17,073 nucleotides of DNA from Actinomycetes bacterium (GTDB taxonomy: Bacteria; Actinomycetota; Actinomycetes; Actinomycetales; Cellulomonadaceae), in the NCBI GenBank assembly GCA_021793115.1, contig JAJYTJ010000077.1, positions 1 through 17,073 of the forward strand. Direction: 5' to 3'. Below the pieces are notes generated by a model, which did not search any database, was not told the DNA's origin, and saw only the letters and a list, made by a program, of their open reading frames with translations. Shown in pieces: positions 7,164 to 14,185 of this stretch; the first letter of the stretch is position 1, and each line of letters opens with the position of its first letter. The translations under genes were made by a program, and so were the position numbers.

Positions 7164-8684
7164 GTGACCGACTCCCCCGAGACCAGCACCGACCAGCCCC
7201 TCGGCGCGCGCGGTGGCAACCGCTCGCTGCGCCCCACCTCGAAGCGGTTCCTCGACTTCGTGACGTCGGGCTGGGGCCCCCGGGCAGACCTCGGCACCAT
7301 GCGCTCGGCCGCGGCCGACTTCGCCGCGGCCCGCCGGGCCCGGCTGTCGGCGGCGTTCCCGGGCGCACGGCTCGTCGTGCCCGCGGGGACGCCCCGGGTG
7401 CGGAGCAACGACACGGACTTCCGCTTCCGGCCGCATGCCGCGTTTGCGCACCTCACCGGCCTGGGGATGGAGCAGGAGCCGCGCGCGGTGCTCGTGCTGC
7501 ACCCCGTGGACGACGGCGAGGGCGACGGCGGCAGCGGCCACCGCGCGGTGCTCTACCTCGAGCCGCCGGCCGGCCGCGACACGGAGGAGTTCTTCGCCGA
7601 CAGCGCGCACGGGGAGTTCTGGGTCGGCCCCCGGCCGGCGCTCGGCGACGTCGCCACGCTCACCGGCATCGCGACCGCGCACCTGGACGGGCTGCGGGAC
7701 GCGCTCGCCAAGGACGTGGGCGCGGACGGCGTGCAGCTGCTCCTCCTGGCCGGCGTCGACGAGGCGGTCGACGAGGTCGTCGCGCAGATCCGCGAGGACG
7801 AAGCCGCCGGACGCGCCGACGAGGCCCTGGCCGAGGCGCTGAGCGAGCTGCGGCTCGTCAAGGACGAGTACGAGGTCGCGCAGCTGCAGCTGGCCGTCGA
7901 CACGACCATCGCCGGCTTCGAGAAGGTGGTGCGGGCGCTGCCCGCCGCCACCGCGCACCGCCGCGGCGAGCGCGTGGTCGAGGGCACGTTCCTCGGGCAC
8001 GCGCGCCAGGAGGGCAACGACGTCGGCTACCACACCATCGCGGCGGCCGGTGAGCATGCGACGACGCTGCACTGGACGGACAACGACGGCGCCGTCCGCG
8101 ACGGCGAGCTGCTGCTGCTGGACGCCGGCGTCGAGGCGGACTCCCTGTACACCGCGGACGTCACGCGCACCCTCCCGGTGAGCGGGACGTTCACGCCCGC
8201 GCAGCGGCAGGTGTACCAGGCGGTGCTCGACGCCGCCGATGCCGCGATCGCGGCCATCCGGCCGGGCATCCGCTTCCGGGACGTGCACGCCGCGGCGATG
8301 GCGGTCATCGCGGAGCGGGTCGCGCAGTGGGGGCTGCTGCCGGTGAGCGCGCAGGAGTCCCTCGAGCCCGACGCGCAGCTGCACCGGCGGTGGATGGTCC
8401 ACGGCACCAGCCACCACCTGGGTCTCGACGTGCACGACTGCGCGCAGGCGCGCGCGGAGATGTACCTCGACGGCACGCTCGAGCCGGGGATGGTCTTCAC
8501 GGTGGAGCCTGGCCTGTACTTCAAGTCCGACGACCTGCTGGTGCCCGCCGAGCTGCGGGGCATCGGGGTGCGCATCGAGGACGACGTCGTGGTCACCGCG
8601 GAGGGCTGCCGCCTGCTCACCGGCGCGCTGGCCCGGACGCCCGACGACGTCGAGTCCTGGATGTCGGCCCTGCGGGGGGCCTGA
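7164..8684 (+). CDS. pepP: Xaa-Pro aminopeptidase (aminopeptidase P, M24B)
   Basis: A 506-residue dimetal peptidase that removes an N-terminal residue preceding proline. An N-terminal aminopeptidase P domain (about 45-175, with FRFRPHAAFAHLTGL) precedes the pita-bread catalytic domain (about 235-495). The five metal ligands are all present: D320 (LLLLDAG), D332 (YTADVTRT), H417 (GTSHHLGLDVHD), E448 (FTVEPGLY) and E472 (GVRIEDDVVVT). No signal peptide is present, so it is cytosolic. The first 40 residues are a poorly conserved extension typical of actinobacterial members. GTG 7164 is selected by GGAAGGA just upstream. It is transcribed divergently from the PHP gene and ends just before the leader of the metal-transport operon. 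Confidence 0.95.
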   Translation: MTDSPETSTDQPLGARGGNRSLRPTSKRFLDFVTSGWGPRADLGTMRSAAADFAAARRARLSAAFPGARLVVPAGTPRVRSNDTDFRFRPHAAFAHLTGLGMEQEPRAVLVLHPVDDGEGDGGSGHRAVLYLEPPAGRDTEEFFADSAHGEFWVGPRPALGDVATLTGIATAHLDGLRDALAKDVGADGVQLLLLAGVDEAVDEVVAQIREDEAAGRADEALAEALSELRLVKDEYEVAQLQLAVDTTIAGFEKVVRALPAATAHRRGERVVEGTFLGHARQEGNDVGYHTIAAAGEHATTLHWTDNDGAVRDGELLLLDAGVEADSLYTADVTRTLPVSGTFTPAQRQVYQAVLDAADAAIAAIRPGIRFRDVHAAAMAVIAERVAQWGLLPVSAQESLEPDAQLHRRWMVHGTSHHLGLDVHDCAQARAEMYLDGTLEPGMVFTVEPGLYFKSDDLLVPAELRGIGVRIEDDVVVTAEGCRLLTGALARTPDDVESWMSALRGA

Positions 8685-8690
8685 GGCGGG

Positions 8691-8696
8691 TAGCCT
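8691..8696 (+). promoter_or_regulatory. possible -10 of the MgtE-like/Nramp operon
   Basis: TAGCCT, 7 nt after the aminopeptidase stop codon, fits TANNNT. Transcription near 8703 would give a leader of about 297 nt. No convincing -35. Read-through from the aminopeptidase gene is the alternative. Confidence 0.35.
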
Positions 8697-8763
8697 GTGC
8701 GCCCGTGCGGGCACGCCCGCGCAGACCGGACGCAGACGGGCCGACCAGCTGGGGGTGAGCCGC

Positions 8764-8823
8764 ATGGCACCAGGCAGTACACGCAGGGCTCGCCTCGCGC
8801 CGGCCGTCCCGCGGTGCCGCTGA
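8764..8823 (+). CDS. 19-residue upstream ORF (possible leader peptide)
   Basis: ATG at 8764 opens 19 codons, MAPGSTRRARLAPAVPRCR, before TGA at 8821. GGGGGTGA at 8751-8758 lies 5 nt before the ATG, the same SD and spacing as the TetR gene in this window. The peptide has three prolines and six arginines. Codons 5, 6 and 8 are AGT, ACA and AGG, all rare in such GC-rich genomes. It lies 176 bases before the MgtE-like ATG. Proline- and arginine-containing leader peptides sense Mg2+ in the Salmonella mgtA and mgtC leaders; whether this one does is speculation. It may simply be a chance ORF with a chance SD. Confidence 0.4.
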   Translation: MAPGSTRRARLAPAVPRCR

Positions 8824-8949
8824 CCCTCGTCACGGCCGCGTCCCCCGAGCGCCTGGAGTAGCCCTGGCCACGGCGATGCCGCCTGCCGCCTTGCGCGCAG
8901 GGGTGCCGCCCCGTCCCCCCTCTCCCGCGCGTGACCGCGGCGCCAGGCA

Positions 8950-8994
8950 CCTCCCCCGACGCCCGCGCGGCGCGCGCCCGCGCTCGTCGGGAGG
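8950..8994 (+). promoter_or_regulatory. stem sequestering the SD of the MgtE-like gene
   Basis: CCTCCC (8950-8955) is complementary to GGGAGG (8989-8994), the SD 5 nt before ATG 9000. GACG (8958-8961) next pairs with CGTC (8985-8988) after a CC bulge. The GC-rich loop can pair further. In this state the ribosome could not reach the SD, so an antagonist (translation of the upstream ORF, metal or protein) would be needed for expression. Confidence 0.5.
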
Positions 8995-8999
8995 CCCCC

Positions 9000-10355
9000 A
9001 TGTCGGGTTCCGTCCTCGGTTCCGCCCCGCCCGGTCGCCCCGGGCTGCTCTCGCGCGCCCAGCACGGCCCCCAGTCGCTCGCGCTGCGCCGTGAGGTCGC
9101 CGGCGCCCTCGTCTCCGTCGCGGGCCTCGCCGGCCGCCCGGTGCGCGACGGCGACGGCAACGTCATCGGCACGGTGACGGACGTCGTCGTGCACTGGGAC
9201 GCGGGCTACTCGCCCGTCACCGGGCTCATCGTCCGCGTGGGCCAGCGGCGCACGTGGCTGCACGCGGCCGACGTCGTGGCGATCGAGCGGTCCGGGGTCC
9301 GGCTGCGCTCCACCCGGTTCGACCTGCGCGACGTGGTGCGCCGCTCGGGCGAGCTGCAGCTGCTCGCCGACGTCATCGACCACCAGCTCGTGGACGTCCA
9401 GGGCGTGCAGGTGGTGCGGGCCTCCGACCTCTACCTCACGCAGGTGCATGCGGTGTGGCGGCTCGTGGGGGTGGACGTGTCGCTGACGTCGCTGCTGCGC
9501 CGCGCGCTGCCCGGTGGGTTGAGCCGTCGGCCGAGCCCGGGCCTCGTGCTCGACTGGTCCAGCGTGCAACCCTTCGGCGTGCCCGGCGGGTCGGTGCGCC
9601 TGGCGCGCGCGCACTCTGAGCTGCGCCGCATGCGCTCGGCGGACCTCGCCGACCTGCTGGCCACGCTCGGGCGCGCCGAACGGCGCGAGCTGCTCGGCGG
9701 CCTCGAGCCGGGCACCGCCGCCGACGCGCTCGAGGAGATGAACGCGCGCGATCTCAACGACCTCCTGCGGGACGCCCCGGTGGAGCAGGCCGCGGAGCTC
9801 GTCGCGGCCATGGAGGCCGACGAGGCGGTCGAGGCGCTGCGCGAGATGCCACCCGAGGAGCGCGACGAGGTGCTCGACGCGATGCCGGCCGAGCAGCGCG
9901 CCGAGCTGGGCGCGCTGCTGAAGTTCGACGAGGAGTCCGCCGGCGGCGTCATGACCTCGCGGCTGGTGCGCCTGCCGGCCGACGACACGGTGCACGACGC
10001 CGTGGCGGCGGTGCGCCGCCAGGTGCAGGAGGGCGAGACGCCCGCGGGCGTCGTCGTCATCGACGAGCACGGCGCGCTGCTGGACGACGTGTCGTTCGTC
10101 GAGCTGCTCGGGGCCGAACCGGGCACGCCGCTGCGCGCTCTCGTCGGGCCGCCGTGGCCCGTCACCGTCGGCCCGGACGCCGGGCTCGACGAGATCGTCG
10201 AGCGGATGACCGACAACCGTGGCTCGTCGCTGCTCGTCGTCGACGACGCGAACCGCCCCATCGGGCGCATCCTCGCCGACGACGTCGTCGACCTGCTCGC
10301 CCACCAGGGCGAGCGCCGCTGGCCGTGGCAGCGGCCGTCGGGAGGTGCCCAGTGA
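9000..10355 (+). CDS. soluble PRC-barrel/MgtE N-domain/CBS protein, partner of the Nramp-like transporter
   Basis: A 451-residue cytosolic protein built like the regulatory half of the Mg2+ channel MgtE. Two PRC-barrel-like segments (about 40-105 and 118-190) precede an MgtE N domain of repeated Leu/Glu-rich helices (about 205-320), the MgtE hallmark FDEESAGGVMTS, and two CBS motifs (about 322-440). No hydrophobic pore follows; the chain ends QRPSGGAQ. In MgtE the N and CBS domains bind Mg2+ and close the pore, so a sensor or gating role is inferred. The ATG at 9000 has GGGAGG 5 nt upstream; GTG 8931 lacks an SD. The stop overlaps the next GTG by 4 nt (GTGA), coupling it to an Nramp-like transporter. 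A paralogue lies at 12308-13576. Confidence 0.87.
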   Translation: MSGSVLGSAPPGRPGLLSRAQHGPQSLALRREVAGALVSVAGLAGRPVRDGDGNVIGTVTDVVVHWDAGYSPVTGLIVRVGQRRTWLHAADVVAIERSGVRLRSTRFDLRDVVRRSGELQLLADVIDHQLVDVQGVQVVRASDLYLTQVHAVWRLVGVDVSLTSLLRRALPGGLSRRPSPGLVLDWSSVQPFGVPGGSVRLARAHSELRRMRSADLADLLATLGRAERRELLGGLEPGTAADALEEMNARDLNDLLRDAPVEQAAELVAAMEADEAVEALREMPPEERDEVLDAMPAEQRAELGALLKFDEESAGGVMTSRLVRLPADDTVHDAVAAVRRQVQEGETPAGVVVIDEHGALLDDVSFVELLGAEPGTPLRALVGPPWPVTVGPDAGLDEIVERMTDNRGSSLLVVDDANRPIGRILADDVVDLLAHQGERRWPWQRPSGGAQ

Positions 10356-11617
10356 GCACGACGACCACGACGCCGCCGACGCGCCGGCGCACGCGCGTGC
10401 GGATCACGCTCGGCGCGCTGGCCGCCGTCGTCGGGCCCGGCCTCATCGCCGGCCTCTCGGACGACGACCCCGCCGGCATCACCACCTACTCGGTGCTCGG
10501 CAGCAGCTACGGCTACCGGCTGCTGTGGGTTCTCACGGTCTCCACCGTGGCGCTCATCCTGTTCCAGGACCTCGGCGCCCGCATCGGCGTCGTCACCGGG
10601 CAGGGCCTGGCCGGGCTCATCCGGCAGCGCTACGGCGCGCGCGCGGGCGTGCTGTCGATCTCCGCGCTGGTGCTCGCCAACGTCGGCACCACCACCGCCG
10701 AGTTCGCCGGCATCGCGGCGGGCTTCCAGATCTTCCACGTCAGCCGGTACGTCTCGGTGCCGATCGCGGCGGTGCTCGTGTCGGTGCTGGTGCTGCGGGG
10801 CGGGTTCCGGGGCGTCGAGCGCGTCCTGCTCGCGCTCTCGGCGGTCTTCATCGCGTACATCGCCGCCGGCATCCTCGCCAAGCCCGACTGGGGCGCCGCG
10901 CTGGCCGGCACGGTGGTGCCCACGCTGCCGTCAGGCCGCGACGCGGTCCTCATCGCCACGGCGACGCTCGGCACCACGCTGGCGCCCTGGGGTCTGGCGT
11001 TCATCCAGTCCTACGCCGTGGACAAGCGGCTCACGCCGCGCGAGCTGGGCCTGTTGCGCTGGGACGTCATCACCGGCGCGGTGCTCACGGGCGTCATCGG
11101 CTTCTTCGTCGTCGTGGCGTGCGCCGCGACGCTGCACGTGCACGGGCTGACGATCACCAACGCCTCCGACGCGGCCGCCGCGCTCGAGCCGCTCGCGGGC
11201 CGGCTCGCGGCGGAGCTGTTCGCGGGCGGCCTCATCGGTGCCGCGCTGCTCGCCGCGTCGATCCTGCCGCTGTCGACGGCCTACTCGGTGTGCGACTTCG
11301 CCGGCCGGCCCGCGGCGCTGGACGACTCGCCGTCGCAGGCGCCGCTGTTCTACGGCACGTTCGCGGCGGTGACGGTGACCGGCCTGGTGCTGGTGCTGCT
11401 GCCGGGGGTCTCGCTGGTGCCGCTGCTGGTGGGCACGCAGGTGGTCAACGCGGTGCTGCTGCTGCCGCTGCTGGGCTACATGTCCGGCATCGCGCGCGAC
11501 CGGCGGCTCATGGCGGAGTTCACGGCGCCCCGGGCCGTCGCGGCGGTCTACTGGGTGACGATCGCCCTCATCACGGTCTGCATCGTGGCGCTGGGGGTCT
11601 TCTCCGTGCGCCACTGA
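10352..11617 (+). CDS. Nramp-fold divalent metal transporter with non-canonical site (NRMT-like, probable Mg2+)
   Basis: A 421-residue SLC11/Nramp-family membrane protein with about eleven helices. Helix 1 aligns clearly with Nramp (VGPGLIAGLSDDDPAGITTYS) and helix 6 is LGTTLAPWGLAFIQSYAVDK. The metal-binding DPGN becomes DPAG (39-42) and MPH becomes APW (211-213), so the soft methionine, the asparagine and the conserved histidine are lost while the aspartate stays. Loss of the methionine is the hallmark of Nramp-related Mg2+ transporters, which carry hydrated Mg2+ or Mn2+. Mg2+ is therefore my inferred substrate, supported by the coupled MgtE-like gene. The GTG at 10352 follows GGAGG and overlaps the upstream stop. 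The C-terminus ends FSVRH, 18 bp from the convergent stress-protein gene. An Mn2+ role cannot be excluded. Confidence 0.88.
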   Translation: MSTTTTTPPTRRRTRVRITLGALAAVVGPGLIAGLSDDDPAGITTYSVLGSSYGYRLLWVLTVSTVALILFQDLGARIGVVTGQGLAGLIRQRYGARAGVLSISALVLANVGTTTAEFAGIAAGFQIFHVSRYVSVPIAAVLVSVLVLRGGFRGVERVLLALSAVFIAYIAAGILAKPDWGAALAGTVVPTLPSGRDAVLIATATLGTTLAPWGLAFIQSYAVDKRLTPRELGLLRWDVITGAVLTGVIGFFVVVACAATLHVHGLTITNASDAAAALEPLAGRLAAELFAGGLIGAALLAASILPLSTAYSVCDFAGRPAALDDSPSQAPLFYGTFAAVTVTGLVLVLLPGVSLVPLLVGTQVVNAVLLLPLLGYMSGIARDRRLMAEFTAPRAVAAVYWVTIALITVCIVALGVFSVRH

Positions 11618-11635
11618 CCGCGGACCGGGCCGCCC

Positions 11636-12244
11636 TCAGGAGGCGGGCGGCGTGGGGCCGTCCGGAGGTGCCGGCGGGTACGTCGGCGTGGACGGGGGCG
11701 CGCCGAACGGCGTCGCCGGGGCGGCCGGCGGCGGCGTGGGCGTCGCACCGGGCCACCCCGAGACCACGCCACCGACGGCCGCGAGCATCTGCCGCGCCTG
11801 GGCGGCGTGCTCGGAGGCGCACAGCACCGCGTACGTCGTCGCGACGATCTGGCTGGACGACGTGAAGTCCCTCCGGCCGCGCGTGAGCGAGTAGGTGATG
11901 ATCGAGAACAGCAGCCCGAAGGCGCCGCCGAAGAGCACGGCCGGGATCATGAGGTCGAGGGCCGACGACGAGAACAGCGTGAGGATGAGGCCGACGAACA
12001 GGCCGAACCACGCGCCCGACGCGAACCCGCCGACCGCGACCGACGGGTACGACAGCCGCCGCAGCACGCGCTCGACCGTCTTGAGGTCGCTGCCGACGAT
12101 CGTCACGTGCTGCACCGGGAACTGGTGGTCCGCGAGGTGGTCGACGGCCTTCTGAGCCTCGAGGTAGCTGCTGTACGAGGCCACCGTCTCGCCCTGCGGC
12201 AGGGTGGGCACCTTCGGCACCCGGTTCGCGCTGCTCATGCTCAT
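11636..12244 (-). CDS. general stress protein 17M-like membrane protein
   Basis: A 202-residue protein with a GSP17M (YflT-like) domain followed by membrane helices. The N-terminal part has VASYSSYLEAQKAVDHLAD and FPVQHVTIVGSDLKTVERVL (about 20-65), a ferredoxin-like fold. A glycine-rich hydrophobic pair of helices follows (about 71-120, FGLFVGLILTLF and VLFGGAFGLLFSIITYSL), then a short soluble part and a Pro/Ala/Thr-rich tail (about 165-202). Function is unknown; stress-related membrane protein is inferred from the family. ATG 12244 is chosen because GGAGGA lies 7 nt upstream; ATG 12238 is an alternative. It is divergent, by 63 bp, from the second MgtE-like gene, as Rv1233c is next to Rv1232c in M. 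tuberculosis. Confidence 0.83.
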   Translation of the reverse strand: MSMSSANRVPKVPTLPQGETVASYSSYLEAQKAVDHLADHQFPVQHVTIVGSDLKTVERVLRRLSYPSVAVGGFASGAWFGLFVGLILTLFSSSALDLMIPAVLFGGAFGLLFSIITYSLTRGRRDFTSSSQIVATTYAVLCASEHAAQARQMLAAVGGVVSGWPGATPTPPPAAPATPFGAPPSTPTYPPAPPDGPTPPAS

Positions 12245-12295
12245 GACCAGATCCTCCACCCCGGCGGGGGGCGGTGCCAGGCGCGGACCCGCAGA

Positions 12296-12301
12296 TACGC
12301 T
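12296..12301 (+). promoter_or_regulatory. leaderless -10 of the second MgtE-like operon
   Basis: TACGCT fits TANNNT and ends 6 nt before the GTG at 12308, so the transcript should begin at the start codon. No SD is visible, which agrees. The 63-bp intergenic stretch must also hold the promoter of the divergent stress-protein gene. Confidence 0.5.
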
Positions 12302-12307
12302 GTCGCG

Positions 12308-13576
12308 GTGAGCTCGGTCGGCACCAGGGTCTTCGTGGCGCGCCTCGCCGGCACCGCCGTCTTCGACCCGATCGGGGACCAGGTGGGCCGGGTGCGCGAC
12401 GTCGTGCTGCTCGAGCACGCCACGGCGGCGCCGCGTGCCGTGGGCCTCGTCGTGGAGGTGCCCGGCAAGCGCCGCATCTTCCTCCCCCTCACGCGCGTGA
12501 CGAGCATCGACGCGGGCCAGGTCATCAGCACGGGCCTGCTCAACATGCGCCGGTTCGAGCAGCGCCCCACCGAGACGCTCGTCGTCGGCCAGCTCCTGGA
12601 GCGCACCGTCACCCTCGTCGACGGCTCCGGTCAGGGCACCGTCGAGGACGTCGCGATCGAGTACCAGCGCGGCAAGGAGTGGGTGGCCACCAGGCTCTCC
12701 GTCCGCTTCAAGGCCGGCGGCGGCCTGCTGCGGCGCCGCGGCACCACCCAGACCGTCGCCATCGCCGACGTCACCGGGCTGTTCCAGCACGCGCCGACGC
12801 AGGGTGCCGAGCTGCTGGCGGAGCGGTACGAGGACATGAAGCCGGCGGACGTCGCCGACGAGCTGCACGACATGGAGCGCCGGCGCCGGTTCCAGGTCGC
12901 CGCGGCGCTGTCCGACGAGCAGCTGGCCGACGTGCTCGAGGAGCTGCCGGAGGACGACCAGGTGGAGATCCTCGCCGGCCTGGAGATCGACCGCGCCGCG
13001 GACGTCCTGGAGGAGATGCAGCCCGACGACGCCACGGACCTGCTGCGCGAGCTGCCGGACGAGCGGAAGAACGAGCTGCTCGCCGCGATGGAGCCCGACG
13101 AGGCGGCCGACGTGCGCCGCCTGCTGGCCTACGAGGACCGCTCCGCGGGTGGCCTCATGACCACCGAGCCGGTGATCCTCGGCCCCGAGACGTCGATCGC
13201 CGCGGCCCTCGCCCACGTTCGCCGCCAGGACCTCAACCCGGCGCTGGCCTCCACGGTCTTCGTCGTGCGGCCGCCGCTCGAGACGCCGACCGGGCGGTTC
13301 ATCGGCGTGGTCCACCTCCAGCGGATGCTCCGGCACCCCCCGCACGAGTCGATCGGGCAGATCGTCGACCGGGACGTCGAGGCGCTGCGGCCGGACAGCC
13401 CGCTGTCGACCGTCGCGCGCGAGCTCGCGACGTACAACCTCCTCATGCTGCCGGTGCTCGACGAGGAGCGGCGGCTGCTGGGGGCCGTCTCGGTCGACGA
13501 CGTGCTGGACCACCTGCTGCCCGAGGACTGGCGCGAGGCGGACGACGATCCGGCGAACGGGGCCCACCATGGCTGA
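12308..13576 (+). CDS. PRC-barrel/MgtE N-domain/CBS protein (Rv1232c-like)
   Basis: A 422-residue soluble paralogue of the protein at 9000-10355. PRC-barrel-like segments at about 8-75 (GTAVFDPIGDQVGRVRDVVL) and 90-170 precede the MgtE N domain (about 175-285, with repeated LEELPEDDQVEIL and LLRELPDERKNELL helices), the hallmark YEDRSAGGLMTTEPV, and a CBS pair (about 290-415). No membrane helices follow. The acidic helices resemble those that bind Mg2+ in MgtE, so a divalent-metal sensing role is inferred. The GTG start is set by a leaderless -10 and by the beginning of the PRC domain; the frame is open further upstream only as a shadow. The end overlaps the DUF1003 gene by 8 nt, indicating an operon. 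Position matches Rv1232c. Confidence 0.88.
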   Translation: MSSVGTRVFVARLAGTAVFDPIGDQVGRVRDVVLLEHATAAPRAVGLVVEVPGKRRIFLPLTRVTSIDAGQVISTGLLNMRRFEQRPTETLVVGQLLERTVTLVDGSGQGTVEDVAIEYQRGKEWVATRLSVRFKAGGGLLRRRGTTQTVAIADVTGLFQHAPTQGAELLAERYEDMKPADVADELHDMERRRRFQVAAALSDEQLADVLEELPEDDQVEILAGLEIDRAADVLEEMQPDDATDLLRELPDERKNELLAAMEPDEAADVRRLLAYEDRSAGGLMTTEPVILGPETSIAAALAHVRRQDLNPALASTVFVVRPPLETPTGRFIGVVHLQRMLRHPPHESIGQIVDRDVEALRPDSPLSTVARELATYNLLMLPVLDEERRLLGAVSVDDVLDHLLPEDWREADDDPANGAHHG

Positions 13577-14060
13577 CCGCCTCGACCAGCCCGTGGGCTC
13601 CCGCCGCGCCTGGCGCCCACGGATGGACCCGGACAGCGTGGGGCGCGGCGCGGAGGGCTTCGCCCGGTTCATGGGCACCGGACGGTTCCTGCTCTACATG
13701 ACGGCGTTCATCATCGTCTGGATCATCCTCAACGTCGTCGGCCTGCTGGGACGCTGGGACCCGTACCCGTTCATCCTGCTCAACCTGTGCTTCTCGGTGC
13801 AGGCCTCGTACGCGGCGCCCCTCATCCTGCTGGCGCAGAACCGGCAGGACGACCGCGACCGCGTCGCGCTGGAGCAGGACCGGCAGCAGGCCGAACGCAA
13901 CCTCGCGGACACCGAGTTCCTCGCGCGTGAGATCGCCGCGCTGCGGATCGGGCTGTCCGAGGTGGCCACGCGCGACTTCGTCCGCTCGGAGCTGCGCGAG
14001 CTGCTGGAGGACCTGCGCCGCGAGGACGACGAGGCCCGCGAGCTCGAGGTGGCCGACTGA
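13569..14060 (+). CDS. DUF1003 family membrane protein
   Basis: A 163-residue protein with the DUF1003 signature: two membrane helices (about 40-60, LLYMTAFIIVWIILNVVGLL, and 67-90) joined by WDPYPFILLNLCFSVQASYAAPLILLAQNRQDDRDR. The C-terminal half (about 95-155) is charged and predicted coiled coil (EQDRQQAERNLADTEFLA), probably cytosolic. Function is unknown. The ATG lies inside the upstream MgtE-like gene (8-nt overlap), so the two are probably co-translated and may act together. In M. tuberculosis Rv1231c is next to Rv1232c in the same way. A membrane anchor or channel partner for the metal-sensing protein is an inference from this pairing. Confidence 0.88.
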   Translation: MADRLDQPVGSRRAWRPRMDPDSVGRGAEGFARFMGTGRFLLYMTAFIIVWIILNVVGLLGRWDPYPFILLNLCFSVQASYAAPLILLAQNRQDDRDRVALEQDRQQAERNLADTEFLAREIAALRIGLSEVATRDFVRSELRELLEDLRREDDEARELEVAD

Positions 14061-14185
14061 GCGCAGCCCGGGCGGTCGACGACGTCGTCGGCGAGGCGGG
14101 CGGTCCCGCCACCGGCGGCGCCGACCTGAGCCCCGGAACGGACCCGGCGGCGCCGGGCGGGCGGCCGGCTGCCCGGGGTCGCGGC
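14061..14185 (+). other. 125-nt gap between DUF1003 and DUF2079 genes
   Basis: No promoter-like TANNNT or terminator is obvious. The stretch is open in frame with DUF2079 and would encode a Gly/Ala/Pro-rich segment if the CTG at 14057 were used. It may instead be an untranslated spacer of the same mRNA. Confidence 0.3.

Larger units (their letters stand above)
8703..8999 (+). promoter_or_regulatory. candidate regulatory leader RNA of the MgtE-like/Nramp operon
   Basis: The 315 bases between the aminopeptidase and MgtE-like genes hold a small ORF (8764-8823) and several stems. GGTGAGCC (8754-8761) pairs with GGCTCGCC (8787-8794) with one wobble, covering the small ORF's SD. GGGG/CCCC (8900-8912) forms a short hairpin. 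CCTCCC plus GACG (8950-8955, 8958-8961) pairs with CGTC plus GGGAGG (8985-8994), burying the SD of the MgtE-like gene with a 2-nt bulge. I could not match the region to the M-box Mg2+ or yybP-ykoY Mn2+ riboswitch consensus by eye. Structure and regulation are inferred from sequence only. Confidence 0.45.

Noticed and set aside
8703..8999. M-box or yybP-ykoY riboswitch
   Set aside because: By eye I could not find the conserved core segments of either. A covariance-model search (Infernal with RF00380 and RF00080) would decide.
8876..9094. A 72-codon proline-rich frame overlapping the start of the MgtE-like gene
   Set aside because: No SD before its ATG, composition explained by GC-rich sequence, and it runs out of frame into the MgtE-like gene. 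It was considered as a second Mg2+-type leader peptide because of its proline content.
6243..10304. A 1353-codon minus-strand open frame running from the PHP gene back through the aminopeptidase and MgtE-like genes
   Set aside because: Only the first 843 bases (6243-7085) are the PHP gene. The rest is antisense to two well-supported genes, has Arg/Ala/His-rich composition and no domain. Long antisense frames are expected at this GC content.
12245..13678. Minus-strand extension of the stress-protein frame up to 13678
   Set aside because: Antisense to the MgtE-like and DUF1003 genes. GGAGGA 7 nt before ATG 12244 marks the true start.
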